Below are positions 42,254 to 52,202 of a DNA stretch of 64,000 nucleotides, piece after piece. Origin of the DNA: Candidatus Nanopelagicales bacterium (lineage in GTDB: Bacteria > Actinomycetota > Actinomycetes > S36-B12); contig JAGYKV010000016.1 in assembly GCA_018401415.1 (NCBI GenBank), positions 1 to 64,000 of the forward strand, given 5' to 3'. The translations under genes were made by a program, and so were the position numbers. The notes beneath the pieces were generated by a model. That model saw only the letters and a program-made list of their open reading frames with translations. It was not told where the DNA came from and did not search any database. Position 1 is the stretch's first letter, and each line of letters starts with the position of its first letter.

Positions 42254-45200
42254 TTAGAGCTCGTCGACGCTGCTGGGTTCGCGGCGAGAGAGATCAATTC
42301 CGAGTTCTTCGGCTGCACGGAATACGTCGTCGTCGCTGTCTTTCATTTCAATAGCGACGCCGTCCTTGGACAGGACTTCAACGTTGAGGCACAAGGATTG
42401 CATTTCCTTGACCAAAACCTTGAACGATTCCGGGATACCGGGTTCAGGGATGTTTTCACCCTTGACAATTGCTTCGTACACCTTGACGCGTCCGAGGACA
42501 TCGTCACTCTTGATGGTGAGAAGTTCCTGCAGTGCATAAGCGGCACCGTATGCCTCCAACGCCCACACTTCCATTTCACCGAAGCGCTGGCCACCGAACT
42601 GCGCCTTGCCTCCCAGTGGCTGTTGCGTGATCATGGAGTACGGGCCGGTTGAGCGAGCGTGGATCTTGTCGTCGACCAAGTGCAGCAGTTTGAGGATATA
42701 GATGTAACCGACTGCAATTTCGCCCGGAATGGGTTCACCGGTACGGCCATCAAACAGATTTGCCTTGCCATTGGGGTTCACCAATGTCAGACCATCGGCT
42801 GTCGGGATTGTCGATTCGAGAACCAATGACAACTCCTCCTCGCGAGCACCGTCGAAAACCGGCGTTGCGATTTTGGTGCCCGGTGGGACAGACTTGACCG
42901 CATCCGGCAACCGCACGGCGCGCGGGTCGGTAACGTCGACATTCCACCCGGTGGCGGCCGCCCAGCCCAAATGTGTTTCAAGAATCTGGCCGATGTTCAT
43001 GCGGCCAGGAACACCAAGTGGATTGAGCACTATGTCAACAGGGGTGCCATCTTCCAGGAACGGCATATCTTCCTGCGGAAGAATCTTGGCAATAACACCC
43101 TTGTTACCGTGGCGACCGGCGAGCTTGTCACCCTCGGTGATCTTGCGCTTTTGAGCGATATAAACACGCACCAGTTTTGTCACACCCGGTGGGAGTTCAT
43201 CGCCTTCGTCAACGTCAAAGACGCGAACCGCAATAATCTTGCCAGACTCGCCGTGGGGAACCTTCAAGGATGTATCGCGAACCTCGCGAGCCTTCTCACC
43301 AAAGATTGCACGGAGCAAACGCTCCTCCGGTGTGAGTTCGGTTTCACCCTTAGGTGTCACCTTGCCCACGAGGACATCGCCCGGAACAACATCTGCACCA
43401 ACACGAATGATTCCCAGGTCATCGAGATCCGCGAGCACTTCTTCAGAGACGTTGGGAATATCGCGAGTGATTTCCTCAGGTCCCAGCTTGGTGTCGCGGG
43501 CATCGATTTCATGCTCTTCAATGTGAATCGAAGACAGGACATCGTCTTGGACCAGTCGCTGGCTCAAAATGATGGCGTCCTCGTAGTTGTGACCCTCCCA
43601 TGACATGAATGCCACGAGCAGATTCTTGCCGAGAGCCATTTCACCAAGTTCGGTCGATGGACCATCGGCGAGGACTTCCCCGGCTTCTATGTGTTGTCCG
43701 GCAGCAACAATCGGACGCTGATTAAAACAGGTGCCCTGATTGGAACGGCGGAACTTCTCGAGTTTGTAACTGGTGTGGGTGCCATCGTCGTTGGCAACTT
43801 CGACCAGATCGGCGGAGACTTCCTTGACCGCACCCGGCTTCTGGGCAATAACAATGTCGCCTGCGTCATAGGCAGCTCGGAATTCCATGCCCGTTCCCAC
43901 AAGCGGTGCTTGTGCACGCAGTAGAGGAACCGCCTGGCGCTGCATATTGGAACCCATCAGGGCACGGTTGGCGTCGTCATGTTCCAAGAACGGAATCATG
44001 GCGGTGGCAACCGACCACAACTGGCGCGGTGAGACATCCATGAAGTCAACTTCTTCGGGGCGAACGTATTCAACATCGCCACCTTTGACTCGAACCAGCA
44101 CTCGGTCGCCGGTCATGGTGCCGTCAGCTTCAATGGGGGTATTCGCCTGCGCAATGATGTGCATGTCTTCTTCGTCTGCGGTCAGGTACTGGACTTCGTC
44201 GAGCACTCGACCCTTGATCACCTTGCGGTACGGGGTCTCCACAAAACCGAATGGTGAGATGCGACCGTACGTTGCCAGTGATCCGATCAGACCAATGTTC
44301 GGGCCTTCAGGTGTTTCAATCGGACACATGCGACCGTAATGGGAGGGGTGAACATCGCGTACTTCAAAGCCAGCGCGCTCACGGGAAAGACCACCCGGTC
44401 CAAGTGCCGAAAGGCGACGCTTGTGGGTCAACCCTGCGAGCGGGTTGGTCTGGTCCATGAACTGTGACAACTGCGAAGTTCCGAAGAACTCCTTGATGGA
44501 TGCGACAACCGGCCGGATGTTGATCAGGGTCTGAGGTGTGATTGCTTCAACATCCTGGGTGGTCATGCGCTCGCGCACAACACGCTCCATGCGGGACAGG
44601 CCCGTGCGAATCTGGTTCTGAATCAACTCACCAACGGTGCGCAGACGACGGTTACCAAAGTGATCAATGTCGTCGGTTTCAACAACTACCTCACCACGTG
44701 GGGTGTCCATGGTGGTATCCCCTGCGTGCAAGCGCACGAGGTACTCAATGGTGGAAACAATGTCTTCGAGGGTCAATGTGTTTTGCTCGAGAGGCATTTC
44801 CAAACCGAGTTTGCGGTTGATCTTGTAACGACCGACCTTCGCGGTGTCATAGCGCTTTGGATTGAAGTAGAAGTTCTCAATCAAGTTACGCGCATTTTCC
44901 AGGGTGGGTGGTTCGCCCGGACGCAACTTGCGGTAGATGTCCAAGAGGGCGTCATCCTGTGACTCGATGTGATCCTTGTCGAATGTCGCCATGAAGGTTT
45001 CATATTGGCCAAAGCGCGCCCGGATTTCGTCGCTGGTCATGCCCAGTGCCTTTAGCAGCACCGTTACCGGCTGCTTGCGCTTGCGGTCTACGCGAACGGC
45101 AACAAGGTCTTTCTTGTCAATTTCAAATTCAAGCCACGCACCACGGCTTGGAATAATCTTGGCAATGTAAACGTCTTTATCAGTCGCTTTGTCAACTGAG

Positions 45201-45712
45201 CGCTCAAAGTACACACCCGGTGAACGAACCAACTGAGAAACAACAACACGCTCGGTGCCGTTGATCACGAATGTGCCCTTGTCGGTCATGAGGGGGAACT
45301 CGCCCATGAACACTGTTTGCGACTTGATTTCACCGGTGTCGCTATTGGTGAACTCCGCCGTGACGAATAGTGGAGCGGAGTAGGTGAAGTCTTTTTCCTT
45401 GCACTGTTCCACCGTGTACTTCGGTGGTTCAAAGCGATGATCGCGGAATGAGAGTGACATCATGCCCGCGAAGTCCTCGATGGGTGAAATTTCTTCGAAG
45501 ATTTCGGTTAAACCGGAAACCTGCGGGATTTCAGTGTTACCCGCGGCCAGTGCAGCGGCAACTACTTCTTGCCACTTCTCGTTACCTAGCAACCAATCAA
45601 AGCTGGCTGTCTGTAACCGGAGGAGATCCGGCACCGCGAGTGGCTCGCGAATTTTGGCAAATGATGCCCGGTGTAGTGATGGGGAGAGCGGGGTGACGTC
45701 GTGGGATGCCAA
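42254..45712 (-). CDS. rpoB: RNA polymerase beta subunit
   Basis: About 1152 residues. I place the start at a TTG (45712, [10 protein letters not shown]) because GGAAGGA lies 6 nt upstream; the frame is open to 45769 but those codons are not conserved. [19 protein letters not shown] begins the family-conserved region. The rifampicin-binding segment reads [15 protein letters not shown] then THKRR: the main resistance positions are wild type, with Thr and Ala at two naturally variable sites. Confidence 0.97.
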   Translation of the reverse strand: MASHDVTPLSPSLHRASFAKIREPLAVPDLLRLQTASFDWLLGNEKWQEVVAAALAAGNTEIPQVSGLTEIFEEISPIEDFAGMMSLSFRDHRFEPPKYTVEQCKEKDFTYSAPLFVTAEFTNSDTGEIKSQTVFMGEFPLMTDKGTFVINGTERVVVSQLVRSPGVYFERSVDKATDKDVYIAKIIPSRGAWLEFEIDKKDLVAVRVDRKRKQPVTVLLKALGMTSDEIRARFGQYETFMATFDKDHIESQDDALLDIYRKLRPGEPPTLENARNLIENFYFNPKRYDTAKVGRYKINRKLGLEMPLEQNTLTLEDIVSTIEYLVRLHAGDTTMDTPRGEVVVETDDIDHFGNRRLRTVGELIQNQIRTGLSRMERVVRERMTTQDVEAITPQTLINIRPVVASIKEFFGTSQLSQFMDQTNPLAGLTHKRRLSALGPGGLSRERAGFEVRDVHPSHYGRMCPIETPEGPNIGLIGSLATYGRISPFGFVETPYRKVIKGRVLDEVQYLTADEEDMHIIAQANTPIEADGTMTGDRVLVRVKGGDVEYVRPEEVDFMDVSPRQLWSVATAMIPFLEHDDANRALMGSNMQRQAVPLLRAQAPLVGTGMEFRAAYDAGDIVIAQKPGAVKEVSADLVEVANDDGTHTSYKLEKFRRSNQGTCFNQRPIVAAGQHIEAGEVLADGPSTELGEMALGKNLLVAFMSWEGHNYEDAIILSQRLVQDDVLSSIHIEEHEIDARDTKLGPEEITRDIPNVSEEVLADLDDLGIIRVGADVVPGDVLVGKVTPKGETELTPEERLLRAIFGEKAREVRDTSLKVPHGESGKIIAVRVFDVDEGDELPPGVTKLVRVYIAQKRKITEGDKLAGRHGNKGVIAKILPQEDMPFLEDGTPVDIVLNPLGVPGRMNIGQILETHLGWAAATGWNVDVTDPRAVRLPDAVKSVPPGTKIATPVFDGAREEELSLVLESTIPTADGLTLVNPNGKANLFDGRTGEPIPGEIAVGYIYILKLLHLVDDKIHARSTGPYSMITQQPLGGKAQFGGQRFGEMEVWALEAYGAAYALQELLTIKSDDVLGRVKVYEAIVKGENIPEPGIPESFKVLVKEMQSLCLNVEVLSKDGVAIEMKDSDDDVFRAAEELGIDLSRREPSSVDEL

Positions 45713-45855
45713 GAGGAATCCTTCCAGTGCGCTGCGGGCCAAAGCGCTGACATTCCAATTAAGCCTCAATTGTCAAATTCGCTCATTCCCCGGGCACAAG
45801 TCCCGTGGGCAAACGACTTCAGCAACCTCGGCTAAATTTTGTGGAGACAGCGCAA

Positions 45856-45886
45856 AGCGGCAGCATACCTGACTCGGTAAGCCGCT
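45856..45886 (-). promoter_or_regulatory. Leader hairpin upstream of rpoB
   Basis: agcggc (45856-45861) pairs with gccgct (45881-45886) and tacc (45866-45869) with ggta (45876-45879), a two-part stem with a 6-nt loop. An alternative pair gacagcg/cgctgtc (45846-45852 with 45883-45889) competes with it. It lies in the rpoB 5' leader, where attenuation is known in other bacteria; here that role is inference. Confidence 0.5.
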
Positions 45887-46038
45887 GTCTAACGGGGTCC
45901 CTGGCAAGGGGCCGTCTGAGCGCGGACCGGAATCCCTCGACCGGTGAAGGATCTGGGGGCCGACAGCAAGTCCCAGGTCCTTTGGGTCATCGTTTTCCGG
46001 AGCGTTAACAACTGGTGTTCACTCTTTCTTGCACCCGA

Positions 46039-46067
46039 ATACTGACTCCTTTTCCCGAAAAGGTCAA
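46039..46067 (-). promoter_or_regulatory. Putative sigma-A promoter of rpoBC
   Basis: On the minus strand TTGACC (46067-46062), a 17-bp spacer, then CAGTAT (46044-46039). The -35 box differs from TTGACA at one base; the -10 keeps the key A and final T. Between the rplL terminator and rpoB. Confidence 0.55.
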
Positions 46068-46128
46068 GCCAGCCGCAGGGTTTTGCCACTCTCGTGACCA
46101 TTTTGTGATTCAAATACCCGCCGGACAA

Positions 46129-46156
46129 ACAGTTGGGGCGACCCGAAGGCCGCCCC
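46129..46156 (-). terminator. rplL terminator
   Basis: A GC-rich stem formed by gttggggcg and cgccccaac arms with a TTCG-type loop, 22 nt after the rplL stop. On the minus strand it is followed by TGTTTGT, a modest T-tract. Strong hairpin, partial termination likely. Confidence 0.7.
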
Positions 46157-46177
46157 AACCGAACAGAATCAGCCCAA

Positions 46178-46564
46178 TTACTTGAGCGAAACCTTGGCGC
46201 CAACGCCTTCGAGGGCTTCCTTGCCCTTTTCGGCTGCTTCCTTGTTGACCTTCTCCAAGACCGCGACCGGAGCGGACTCGACCAGATCCTTGGCTTCTTT
46301 GAGCCCGAGGTTGGTGAGTGAGCGAACTTCCTTGATCACTGCAATCTTGTTTCCGCCGTCTGATTCGAGCATGAGGTCGAATTCATCTTGCTCTGCGGCA
46401 GCACCGGCATCGCCGCCACCTGCAGGCGCAGCAACAGCCATGGCCATTGGTGCGGCAGCGGTAACGTCGAATGTTTCTTCGAATGCGGAGACAAACTCGG
46501 AGAGCTCAAGAAGAGTCATTTCCTTGAATGCGTCCAGGAGTTGATCGGTTGTCATTTTCGCCAT
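46178..46564 (-). CDS. rplL: 50S ribosomal protein L7/L12
   Basis: 128 residues: N-terminal dimer domain, Ala/Gly-rich hinge ([15 protein letters not shown]) and C-terminal factor-binding domain ([25 protein letters not shown] replaced by VESAP). Stalk protein that recruits EF-Tu and EF-G. 44 bp after rplJ. Confidence 0.97.
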   Translation of the reverse strand: MAKMTTDQLLDAFKEMTLLELSEFVSAFEETFDVTAAAPMAMAVAAPAGGGDAGAAAEQDEFDLMLESDGGNKIAVIKEVRSLTNLGLKEAKDLVESAPVAVLEKVNKEAAEKGKEALEGVGAKVSLK

Positions 46565-46608
46565 GATGGCTTTCCTTTCAATAATTCCGGCCGAGGGCCG
46601 GGTGGGCT

Positions 46609-47283
46609 TTAGCCCTCGGGGGTTTCTTCTTCGGTAACGACTACTTCTTCAGCAGATGCTTCTTCTGTTGCTACTTCCTCTGGCGTAACTTCCTCCGCCA
46701 CAACTTCGGTTTCCTCAACAGCTGGAGCCGGGGCTTCTTCTGCTGGAGCAGCAACTACTGCACCTGGTTGTGATTCGAGTTTGCTTTGGAGTGCAGCCAA
46801 GGTGCGAGCTGTCTTTGACAGTGGTGCAGCGAATAGCGCCGCAGCCTGAGACTGCTTGGCCTTCATTGCCCCAGCCAACTTGGCCAGCAATACTTCGCGT
46901 GGTTCAAGGTTGGCAAGTTTGGTGATGTCCGCAGCACTGAGCACTGCGCCATCCATGATTCCGCCCTTGATCACAAGTGCGGGGTTGTCCTTTGCGAAGT
47001 CGCGAATACCGCGTGCAGCGTCAACCGGATCTCCGGAAACGAATGCAATGGCACTCGGTCCTTCAAGCAGTGCATCAAGACCGGTAACTCCGGCATCGTG
47101 CGCAGCAATCTTGGTAAGAGTGTTCTTCACCACGGCGTAGGTGACCCCGGTGCCAAGTGCCCGACGCAAGTTCTTCATTTGCGCGACACTCAACCCGCGA
47201 TACTCGGTGAGCACTGCCGCATTTGATCCGCGGAAATGCTCAGCGATCTCAGCAACCGTGCTTGCCTTATTGGGCTTTGCCAT
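46609..47283 (-). CDS. rplJ: 50S ribosomal protein L10 with acidic C-terminal tail
   Basis: 224 residues. The first 170 are L10 ([34 protein letters not shown]), which anchors L7/L12 dimers; the last 50 are Glu, Ala and Val rich ([17 protein letters not shown]). L10 represses its own mRNA by binding a leader, which is visible upstream at 47304-47463. Confidence 0.96.
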   Translation of the reverse strand: MAKPNKASTVAEIAEHFRGSNAAVLTEYRGLSVAQMKNLRRALGTGVTYAVVKNTLTKIAAHDAGVTGLDALLEGPSAIAFVSGDPVDAARGIRDFAKDNPALVIKGGIMDGAVLSAADITKLANLEPREVLLAKLAGAMKAKQSQAAALFAAPLSKTARTLAALQSKLESQPGAVVAAPAEEAPAPAVEETEVVAEEVTPEEVATEEASAEEVVVTEEETPEG

Positions 47284-47303
47284 GTTGCTCCTTTCCTGTT
47301 ATC

Positions 47304-47463
47304 CCGCAGGTCACGCCCTCACATGAGAAAACGCCCCGGCGCAGAGGCGCTCGAGGCGTGGAGACCAGCAAAAGACTGGGCCCTACTTCGATCACCTGCG
47401 CGGGCCGCCCACTCTGTGGGACTTTCAACGAACGACTCAAATTGAGCCATTCGTGACCTGCGG
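47304..47463 (-). ncRNA. L10 leader (autoregulatory rplJL leader RNA)
   Basis: Upstream of rplJ the minus strand has ccgcaggtcacg (47463-47452) and its perfect 12-bp complement cgtgacctgcgg (47315-47304), closing a multi-branched RNA that also holds CGCAGGTGA and a GCGCCTCTGCGCCGG hairpin. This matches the layout of the L10 leader family, which binds L10(L12)4 and lowers rplJL expression. The closing stem ends 20 nt before the rplJ ATG, beside AAAGGAG. Confidence 0.75.
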
Positions 47464-47535
47464 TCTTTGGTAAACCGAAACCTACCCCTGGCCAGTTGGC
47501 TTTGGTACAGGGGGTAGCACATTCTCACAAAAAGG

Positions 47536-47568
47536 TTGTGGGGCCGACCCGAAGGTCGACCCCACAAT
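47536..47568 (-). terminator. Terminator of the liv / hydrolase operon
   Basis: ttgtggggccgacc and ggtcgaccccacaa form a nearly perfect 14-bp stem around a TTCG-type tetraloop; on the minus strand CCTTTTTG follows. It begins about 16 nt after the hydrolase stop. A textbook intrinsic terminator. Confidence 0.9.
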
Positions 47569-47583
47569 CAACTATGTATTGAT

Positions 47584-49314
47584 TTAGCGAGCCAAAAGTG
47601 GCTTCTTCAACGGATCTGGCAGGTAGAGGCGATCCGTGTTGACACCGGGTACCGCGTACACGATGCGCTTAGCTGCCGTGATCTTTGCAGGTGTCTTGGC
47701 GTTGACCATGGCATTGAGGCCACGGACAGCTCCGAGAAGCTGCTCTGGGGTGTACACGCAGTGTCCAACACCAGAGTTACCCAGTGCAGCGATCGATAGT
47801 GCTGCATCCGGTGCCCTTCCACCTGGTGCGAACTTGGTCCAGCCATCTTCGGGTGGGATGGTGTAGAAGGACGCGACCTTGAAATTACCGCGCGTCTTCT
47901 TGTTCATCTTCGCGTACGAGGCTGTCACCTTGTCCATGAATGCTCCTTGGTTGCCCGAAGGAACAATTGCATCAAAGGTGGTCGAAATCATCAACGTGGG
48001 AACGCTGTAAACACCCTTGGGTGCAGCGAGCGCGTTAACGATCGCAACGGCCTTGGGGTTAGCCGGATACCGTGCCGTTGTACTTCCAACGGTGGAATCC
48101 AAGCGCGCCAGCATTGCGTTCAACGGATCCGTGATGACCGTCGTTGCGTTGAGAACGTCACCAAACTCGTAGCGTTGCTCGTCAGAGAGCAACTTGGAGT
48201 AAACAACATTCACGTTGTCATTGAAGTTGGCATTCTCTGTCGGTGCGAACCCACCAATGGTGCGGACACGCTGTTCGAGCTCGTAGCGGCCAAGGATGCC
48301 CAGTGCAGCAGCGCCGCCCACGTTCTGCAACATGGCAACCGCTGAGCTAGCACCCGCAGAGGAAGGTGCGAAACCGCCACCCAATGCAGCAAGGGTTCCC
48401 AGTTGAGCGAACGCAGGGTTCACTGTCTGACCGTCATAGACATTGCTCTTGGTGGGAAGCCCACCAAGAAGTCCAGCCAAGAGATTGGCCTGAGCCAATG
48501 GGAAACCTGCAGGGCTAACCGGGGTCGTGGCAGCACCACCGAGAATGGTGAGAACTGTTCCGAGGTCGGTCAGTGCCTCAACGTAACCGGCTTGGCCGGC
48601 TGAGTAGTTGGCAACCTTGAGGTTCGGTGCAATGAGAGCTTTCCAGGTGAACAACACCGACATGGCCGTGCTGTACGCCTGAAGTGGGCCTTCCATGACA
48701 CCGCAGGATGGAAGCGAACCCGCGACTTTGCCTGGGTTCTGTTCTGCGATTGTCTGGGAAATGAGGCCACCCAGTGAGTCACCCCACACCATGATCTTCT
48801 TCGGATTAGCGATTCCCCCACCGTTGATGTATTTGATCAGGTTCTCACCCGCTTCAACACCTTCATTAGTGGCCCAACCTTGACGGGCATAGCCCGCTCC
48901 GGCAAGGGCGTAGCCCTGAGCCAATAAATTGGCTTCCACGGCTGCACTTGGTGCGACGCTGGCTTCATTCGATGCCTGGAAGGCAACATCCGTGCCAAAA
49001 GCCGCCGCAAATGCTGGCACGCTTGTTGGCTTGTAAGCACCCGTGTTCAGGCCGAGTGGAACTGCAAGCGCCGCGGGAATAGGCGTTCCCACGCGGTATC
49101 CGTGCGAGTAGAGCAACACCGTGCCGTTGAACTGCGCAGGCATCTTGATGGTGTACGGCGATGCCCCGAGAGAACCCGTGAGGGCCCCCTCGCAGGTAGC
49201 ACCGAGTGCGCATGCATCAGCTGCACTTGCAGGGGAAACAATCGGGGCACCGATGGTGACCAGACTTGCTGCCGCTACCGCCACGATACCGCGACGCATA
49301 AATGTGGATTTCAT
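47584..49314 (-). CDS. Secreted alpha/beta-hydrolase-type protein
   Basis: 576 residues from the ATG at 49314, preceded by AAAAGGA. A Sec signal peptide (MKSTFMRRGIVAVAAASL, cleavage near ASA-AD) indicates export. The hydrolase fold is supported by LLYSHGYRVG (oxyanion region), the nucleophile elbow WGDSLGG (Ser180), a candidate acid in STTFDAIVPSG and His518 in GVGHCVY. The middle third is a large lid-like insertion rich in Ala, Gly and Leu. Substrate unknown; esterase or amidase are both possible. It follows livK with no stop codon between, so a fused preprotein is conceivable. Placement suggests it may release a ligand taken up by the importer (inference). Confidence 0.8.
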   Translation of the reverse strand: MKSTFMRRGIVAVAAASLVTIGAPIVSPASAADACALGATCEGALTGSLGASPYTIKMPAQFNGTVLLYSHGYRVGTPIPAALAVPLGLNTGAYKPTSVPAFAAAFGTDVAFQASNEASVAPSAAVEANLLAQGYALAGAGYARQGWATNEGVEAGENLIKYINGGGIANPKKIMVWGDSLGGLISQTIAEQNPGKVAGSLPSCGVMEGPLQAYSTAMSVLFTWKALIAPNLKVANYSAGQAGYVEALTDLGTVLTILGGAATTPVSPAGFPLAQANLLAGLLGGLPTKSNVYDGQTVNPAFAQLGTLAALGGGFAPSSAGASSAVAMLQNVGGAAALGILGRYELEQRVRTIGGFAPTENANFNDNVNVVYSKLLSDEQRYEFGDVLNATTVITDPLNAMLARLDSTVGSTTARYPANPKAVAIVNALAAPKGVYSVPTLMISTTFDAIVPSGNQGAFMDKVTASYAKMNKKTRGNFKVASFYTIPPEDGWTKFAPGGRAPDAALSIAALGNSGVGHCVYTPEQLLGAVRGLNAMVNAKTPAKITAAKRIVYAVPGVNTDRLYLPDPLKKPLLAR

Positions 49315-50616
49315 ATTTTTCCTTTTCGCTTTACCGCGTGTTACGGCAGTAGTTTTTTGGTCGGGGCGGCTGGACGGAATGTTCGCCTTCTCGGCAGTTC
49401 CTGAAGAGGAACTGGTTGCCAACATGACGTAGCTGGTCAGTCGCTCAATATCCAGATCGGCGTTGTACTGGCCCATGAAGTAACCCGTGAGTCCTTGGTG
49501 GGACTTGGAGCTAAACACCATGGGAACAATGGCAGCCGATCGGAAGTTCTTCGCCTGAGTCTCCAGAGCCTTGACCAAGCCTGCACGAGTCAGATTCTTG
49601 CCGGCAGCCTTGAGAGCCTGGGCAAGAACATATGCCGTATTGATTCCGTAGTAGGTGTAGAAGTTCCATTCCAATCCAGCAGCCTTAGCAATTGCCTGCA
49701 TTTGACGGACATATGCATTGCCGGTGTCCTGAGCAGGAACTAAGAAGCTGGGGGCATAAACACCCTTGAGGAGTGTTCCCGCCGCTGCTCCGAGTGAGCC
49801 CCTCAGTACGGAGGGATCTGAGCCAACGGAGGTGATCATCCAGGTTGGTGCAAAACCGGACCGTGCTGCTGTTCCCAGCAACTGAGCTGTCGCAGATGTC
49901 ACGCCGAAGAACACAACAAGCTCACAGCCCGATGACTTCAACTTGGTGATCTGAGCAGTGAATGGAGCTACCTGTTGACCGGAGAAGTAGGACGTGGTTG
50001 TCTCGAACTTGGTACCCGCGGCGTTGAACCCAACTTTGGCATTGTCGCCGAATTCGCCATCTTGGTAGAAGAGGCACTTCTTCTTGGCATTCAGTACCGG
50101 GTCATTGGCCATGTAGTAACCCATGACCTTGGATTCCACGATGTACGAGGGGAAATAGGGGAATGTCATGGGGTACTTCTTGGGATTGTCGAAACTGGCG
50201 CCACCAGTGTTGACAAAGACGTCGGGGATGCCACGACGGTTGAGGTCTTGAACTACCGCAGAATGAGTGGGCGTACCGAGTGCGCCATACATTGCGAAAA
50301 TCTTGTCGCGCAGAATTAGCTGGCTGGTGCCCTTCTTGGTCAGAGCGGGGTTGTATTGATCGTCGAAGACCTTCAGCTCAATCTGGCGACCATTAACACC
50401 ACCATTTCTATTCACGTAATTGAAATAGGCCTGAGCCGCTACCGGAATGTCCTTGTAGCCAGGTGCTGCAGGACCGGTCAGTGGTGTTGTCGTTCCAATA
50501 ATGATCTTGTTATTGGTAACACCTGGGTCAGCCGCTTGGGCAGGTAAAGCTGTAGCAAGCGCAAGCGCTGCTGCCGTGCCTAAGGCAACCGTTCCGGTTG
50601 CGAATTTGAATCTCAC
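49315..50616 (-). CDS. Branched-chain amino-acid-type ABC transporter substrate-binding protein (no stop before next gene)
   Basis: LivK-like binding protein, about 434 residues. Start is a GTG at 50616 with GGAGGA upstream: VRFKFATGTVALGTAAALAL followed by ALPAQAADPG, a Sec signal peptide without lipobox Cys. NKIIIGTTTPLTGPAA, FDDQYNPALTKKGTSQLI and YGALGTPTHSAVVQDLNRRG are typical of periplasmic-binding-protein type I of the Liv class. The family end is expected near YNADLDIERLTSYVMLATS. No stop follows; the frame continues through 35 linker codons, including a small hairpin (cagttcc/ggaactg), into the hydrolase. Either a stop has been lost, the end is frameshifted, or the two are made as one protein. 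Ligand class: branched-chain amino acids, amides or urea. Confidence 0.82.
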
Positions 50617-50757
50617 GAATTGCTCCTCCAACGAAGGGCGAGCACCAACCGATCACCCGAATAGGTGAACGACCAATGAACGCAATGTGTGACCGAGACT
50701 AACTCCGTCTTACAGGATTGGCAATGCCTTCTTCGAATTAGATGCTCGAAAGTTGCC

Positions 50758-50793
50758 TCCCTCTTGTGCTTGCAAGTGCAAGCACAAGAGGGA
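50758..50793 (-). terminator. Terminator right after livM
   Basis: tccctcttgtgcttgca (50758-50774) is a perfect complement of tgcaagcacaagaggga (50777-50793), a stem of about 16 bp that begins one base after the livM stop. It separates livGFHM from livK, so livK probably has its own promoter in the 177-bp gap or relies on partial read-through. Confidence 0.7.
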
Positions 50794-52202
50794 CTAACTG
50801 AGTGTGGACCTGCTTCGACCGCGAGACTTGTCTACCCAAGAGCGAATAGTTCCGGTTATCCCCCCTGGAGCCGCAAGGACCACCGCAACCACGAGCAATC
50901 CGTATAGCAAATTGGGTGCGTTGTTGGTGATCTGCTCAGGCCAGCCGCGCTCACCGGCCACTCCGTCTACGAACTCAGGAAGCCAGACCAGAATGAAGGC
51001 TCCGATGATGGCTCCGAGGAGAGATGAGCGTCCGCCCAAAACGATTCCGACCAGTAGCGACAGCGAAAGACCTAGGCTGAAGGCTCCAGGCCCCACGAAA
51101 CTGAGTATCTGGGCAAAAACGGCCCCTGCCAGCGAGGCGAAGAGCGAACTCACCACAAATGCTGAGACCTTGGAGCCAGATGGCGAAATACCCACAACCG
51201 CTGCAGCGATGGGATCATCTCGAACCGCTTTCCACACTCGACCTTGGCGGCCACGCACCAAGTTGAGGGCGGCAAATGCCACCACACAGGCCACGGCAAT
51301 AGCCATGGAAGCTTGCCAGCGCTCCAGGATGAAACCTGAATCTATGGAGTCTAGTAAGCCGGCATCGCCAGCAACTGAATCAACTAGGTCCGTTTCGGTT
51401 CCGGGATCAAGCGGAAGCTCTCCACCACCTGCAAGATCTTCTTCCGTAAGCAGGTCCTCTTCCGTAAGCAGGTCCTCTTCCGTAAGCAGGTCCTCTTCCG
51501 TAAGCAGGTCCTCTTCCGTAAGCAGGTCCTCTTCCGTAAGCAGGTCCTCGCCTTCAACGAAATCTGTTGCGGAATCGCCAAATTCGGACAGGTCGAGTTC
51601 GGCGTATTGATCCTCTTCCGTTGCGACTTCAGCACCGTGTCGGTGGATTCACCCGTTGTTTCGTCGATGACAACATCGCCCGTGACATCTGTGGTAGCCG
51701 CGTAACCTCCCGGTGGGTAGGGAACGGTCAACATCAAGCCGTTTTCACCACCCAAGAGCTCCGGGAATCGGTTAGTTATCGCAGGAACACCAACAGCAAT
51801 TCCGAGGGTTAAGCCCGCGAGGTAGGGACCCTTCAGCCTCGCAGCCAGCCCACCGATCACAACACCGAAGAGCACGCCACCGAGGCCGGCGAAAACCATG
51901 GACCAGATGGCATTCCATTGCCACCCGAAAAATGGAACGGTTTGCCAGTTCATGGAGGTCAGGGCGAATACGTATCCGCCAACGGCCATGAGGGCGCCGT
52001 TACCGAGGGATACCTGACCGGACAGACCCACCAAAATGGTCATGCCAAACATTGCGGTGGCGTACATGGCAATCAGTGCCAAGTACGAGCTGTACAGCGG
52101 ATCAATGTTGTTGTTGAGGAGCAGCAGCAACAGCCACGCGATACCGACAATGACCGCGTGCCAAATAATTCGGTTACCCGGGAAGGTGCGCAAAAGTTTC
52201 AC
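50794..52202 (-). CDS. livM: Branched-chain amino acid ABC transporter permease LivM with acidic repeat insertion (one frame disruption)
   Basis: Inner-membrane permease, about 469 residues after correction. The N-terminal part (LLLLLNNNIDPLYSSYLALIA, LVGLSGQVSLGNGALMAVG) and the C-terminal part (GRQGRVWKAVRDDPIAAAVVGIS, the EAA-like loop contacting LivG/LivF) are classic LivM. They are in different frames; restoring one base near 51633-51636 gives STDTVAEVATEEDQY. Between them, roughly residues 172-298, lies an insertion with Asp/Glu throughout and no Lys or Arg until its end, including EDLLTE six times in a row. It is in the loop after NRFPELLGGENGLML, expected outside the membrane. GTG start overlaps the livH stop (GTGA). 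Confidence 0.88.
51441..51548. repeat. Six perfect 18-bp tandem repeats inside livM
   Basis: Unit cttccgtaagcaggtcct (plus strand), six identical copies at 51441, 51459, 51477, 51495, 51513 and 51531. In the corrected livM frame each encodes the hexapeptide EDLLTE (phase-shifted). Identity at every base, including silent positions, points to recent slippage expansion, and copy number may differ between relatives. Confidence 0.97.

Larger units (their letters stand above)
45713..46177. other. Gene-free interval between rplL and rpoB
   Basis: About 465 bp without a gene. Reading on the minus strand it holds the rplL terminator (46129-46156), a good sigma-A-type promoter (46039-46067), a hairpin about 145 nt before rpoB (45856-45886) and the rpoB ribosome site. 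This suggests rpoBC has its own promoter besides read-through from rplJL. Confidence 0.7.

Noticed and set aside
44440..44520. Rifampicin-resistance type change in RpoB
   Set aside because: The Thr and Ala in MDQTNPLAG are at naturally variable positions; the common resistance positions (Asp, His, Ser of the cluster) are unchanged.
47584..50616. A single deliberately fused binding protein-hydrolase annotated as one gene
   Set aside because: Kept as two entries because the second part has its own signal peptide and ribosome site; the missing stop is reported as a finding instead.
51441..51548. CRISPR array
   Set aside because: The 18-bp repeats are directly tandem without spacers and are in phase with the livM reading frame.
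50804..51610. Ser-rich repeat protein on the plus strand across the livM repeats
   Set aside because: It is the complement of livM; the livM frame on both sides matches the permease family.
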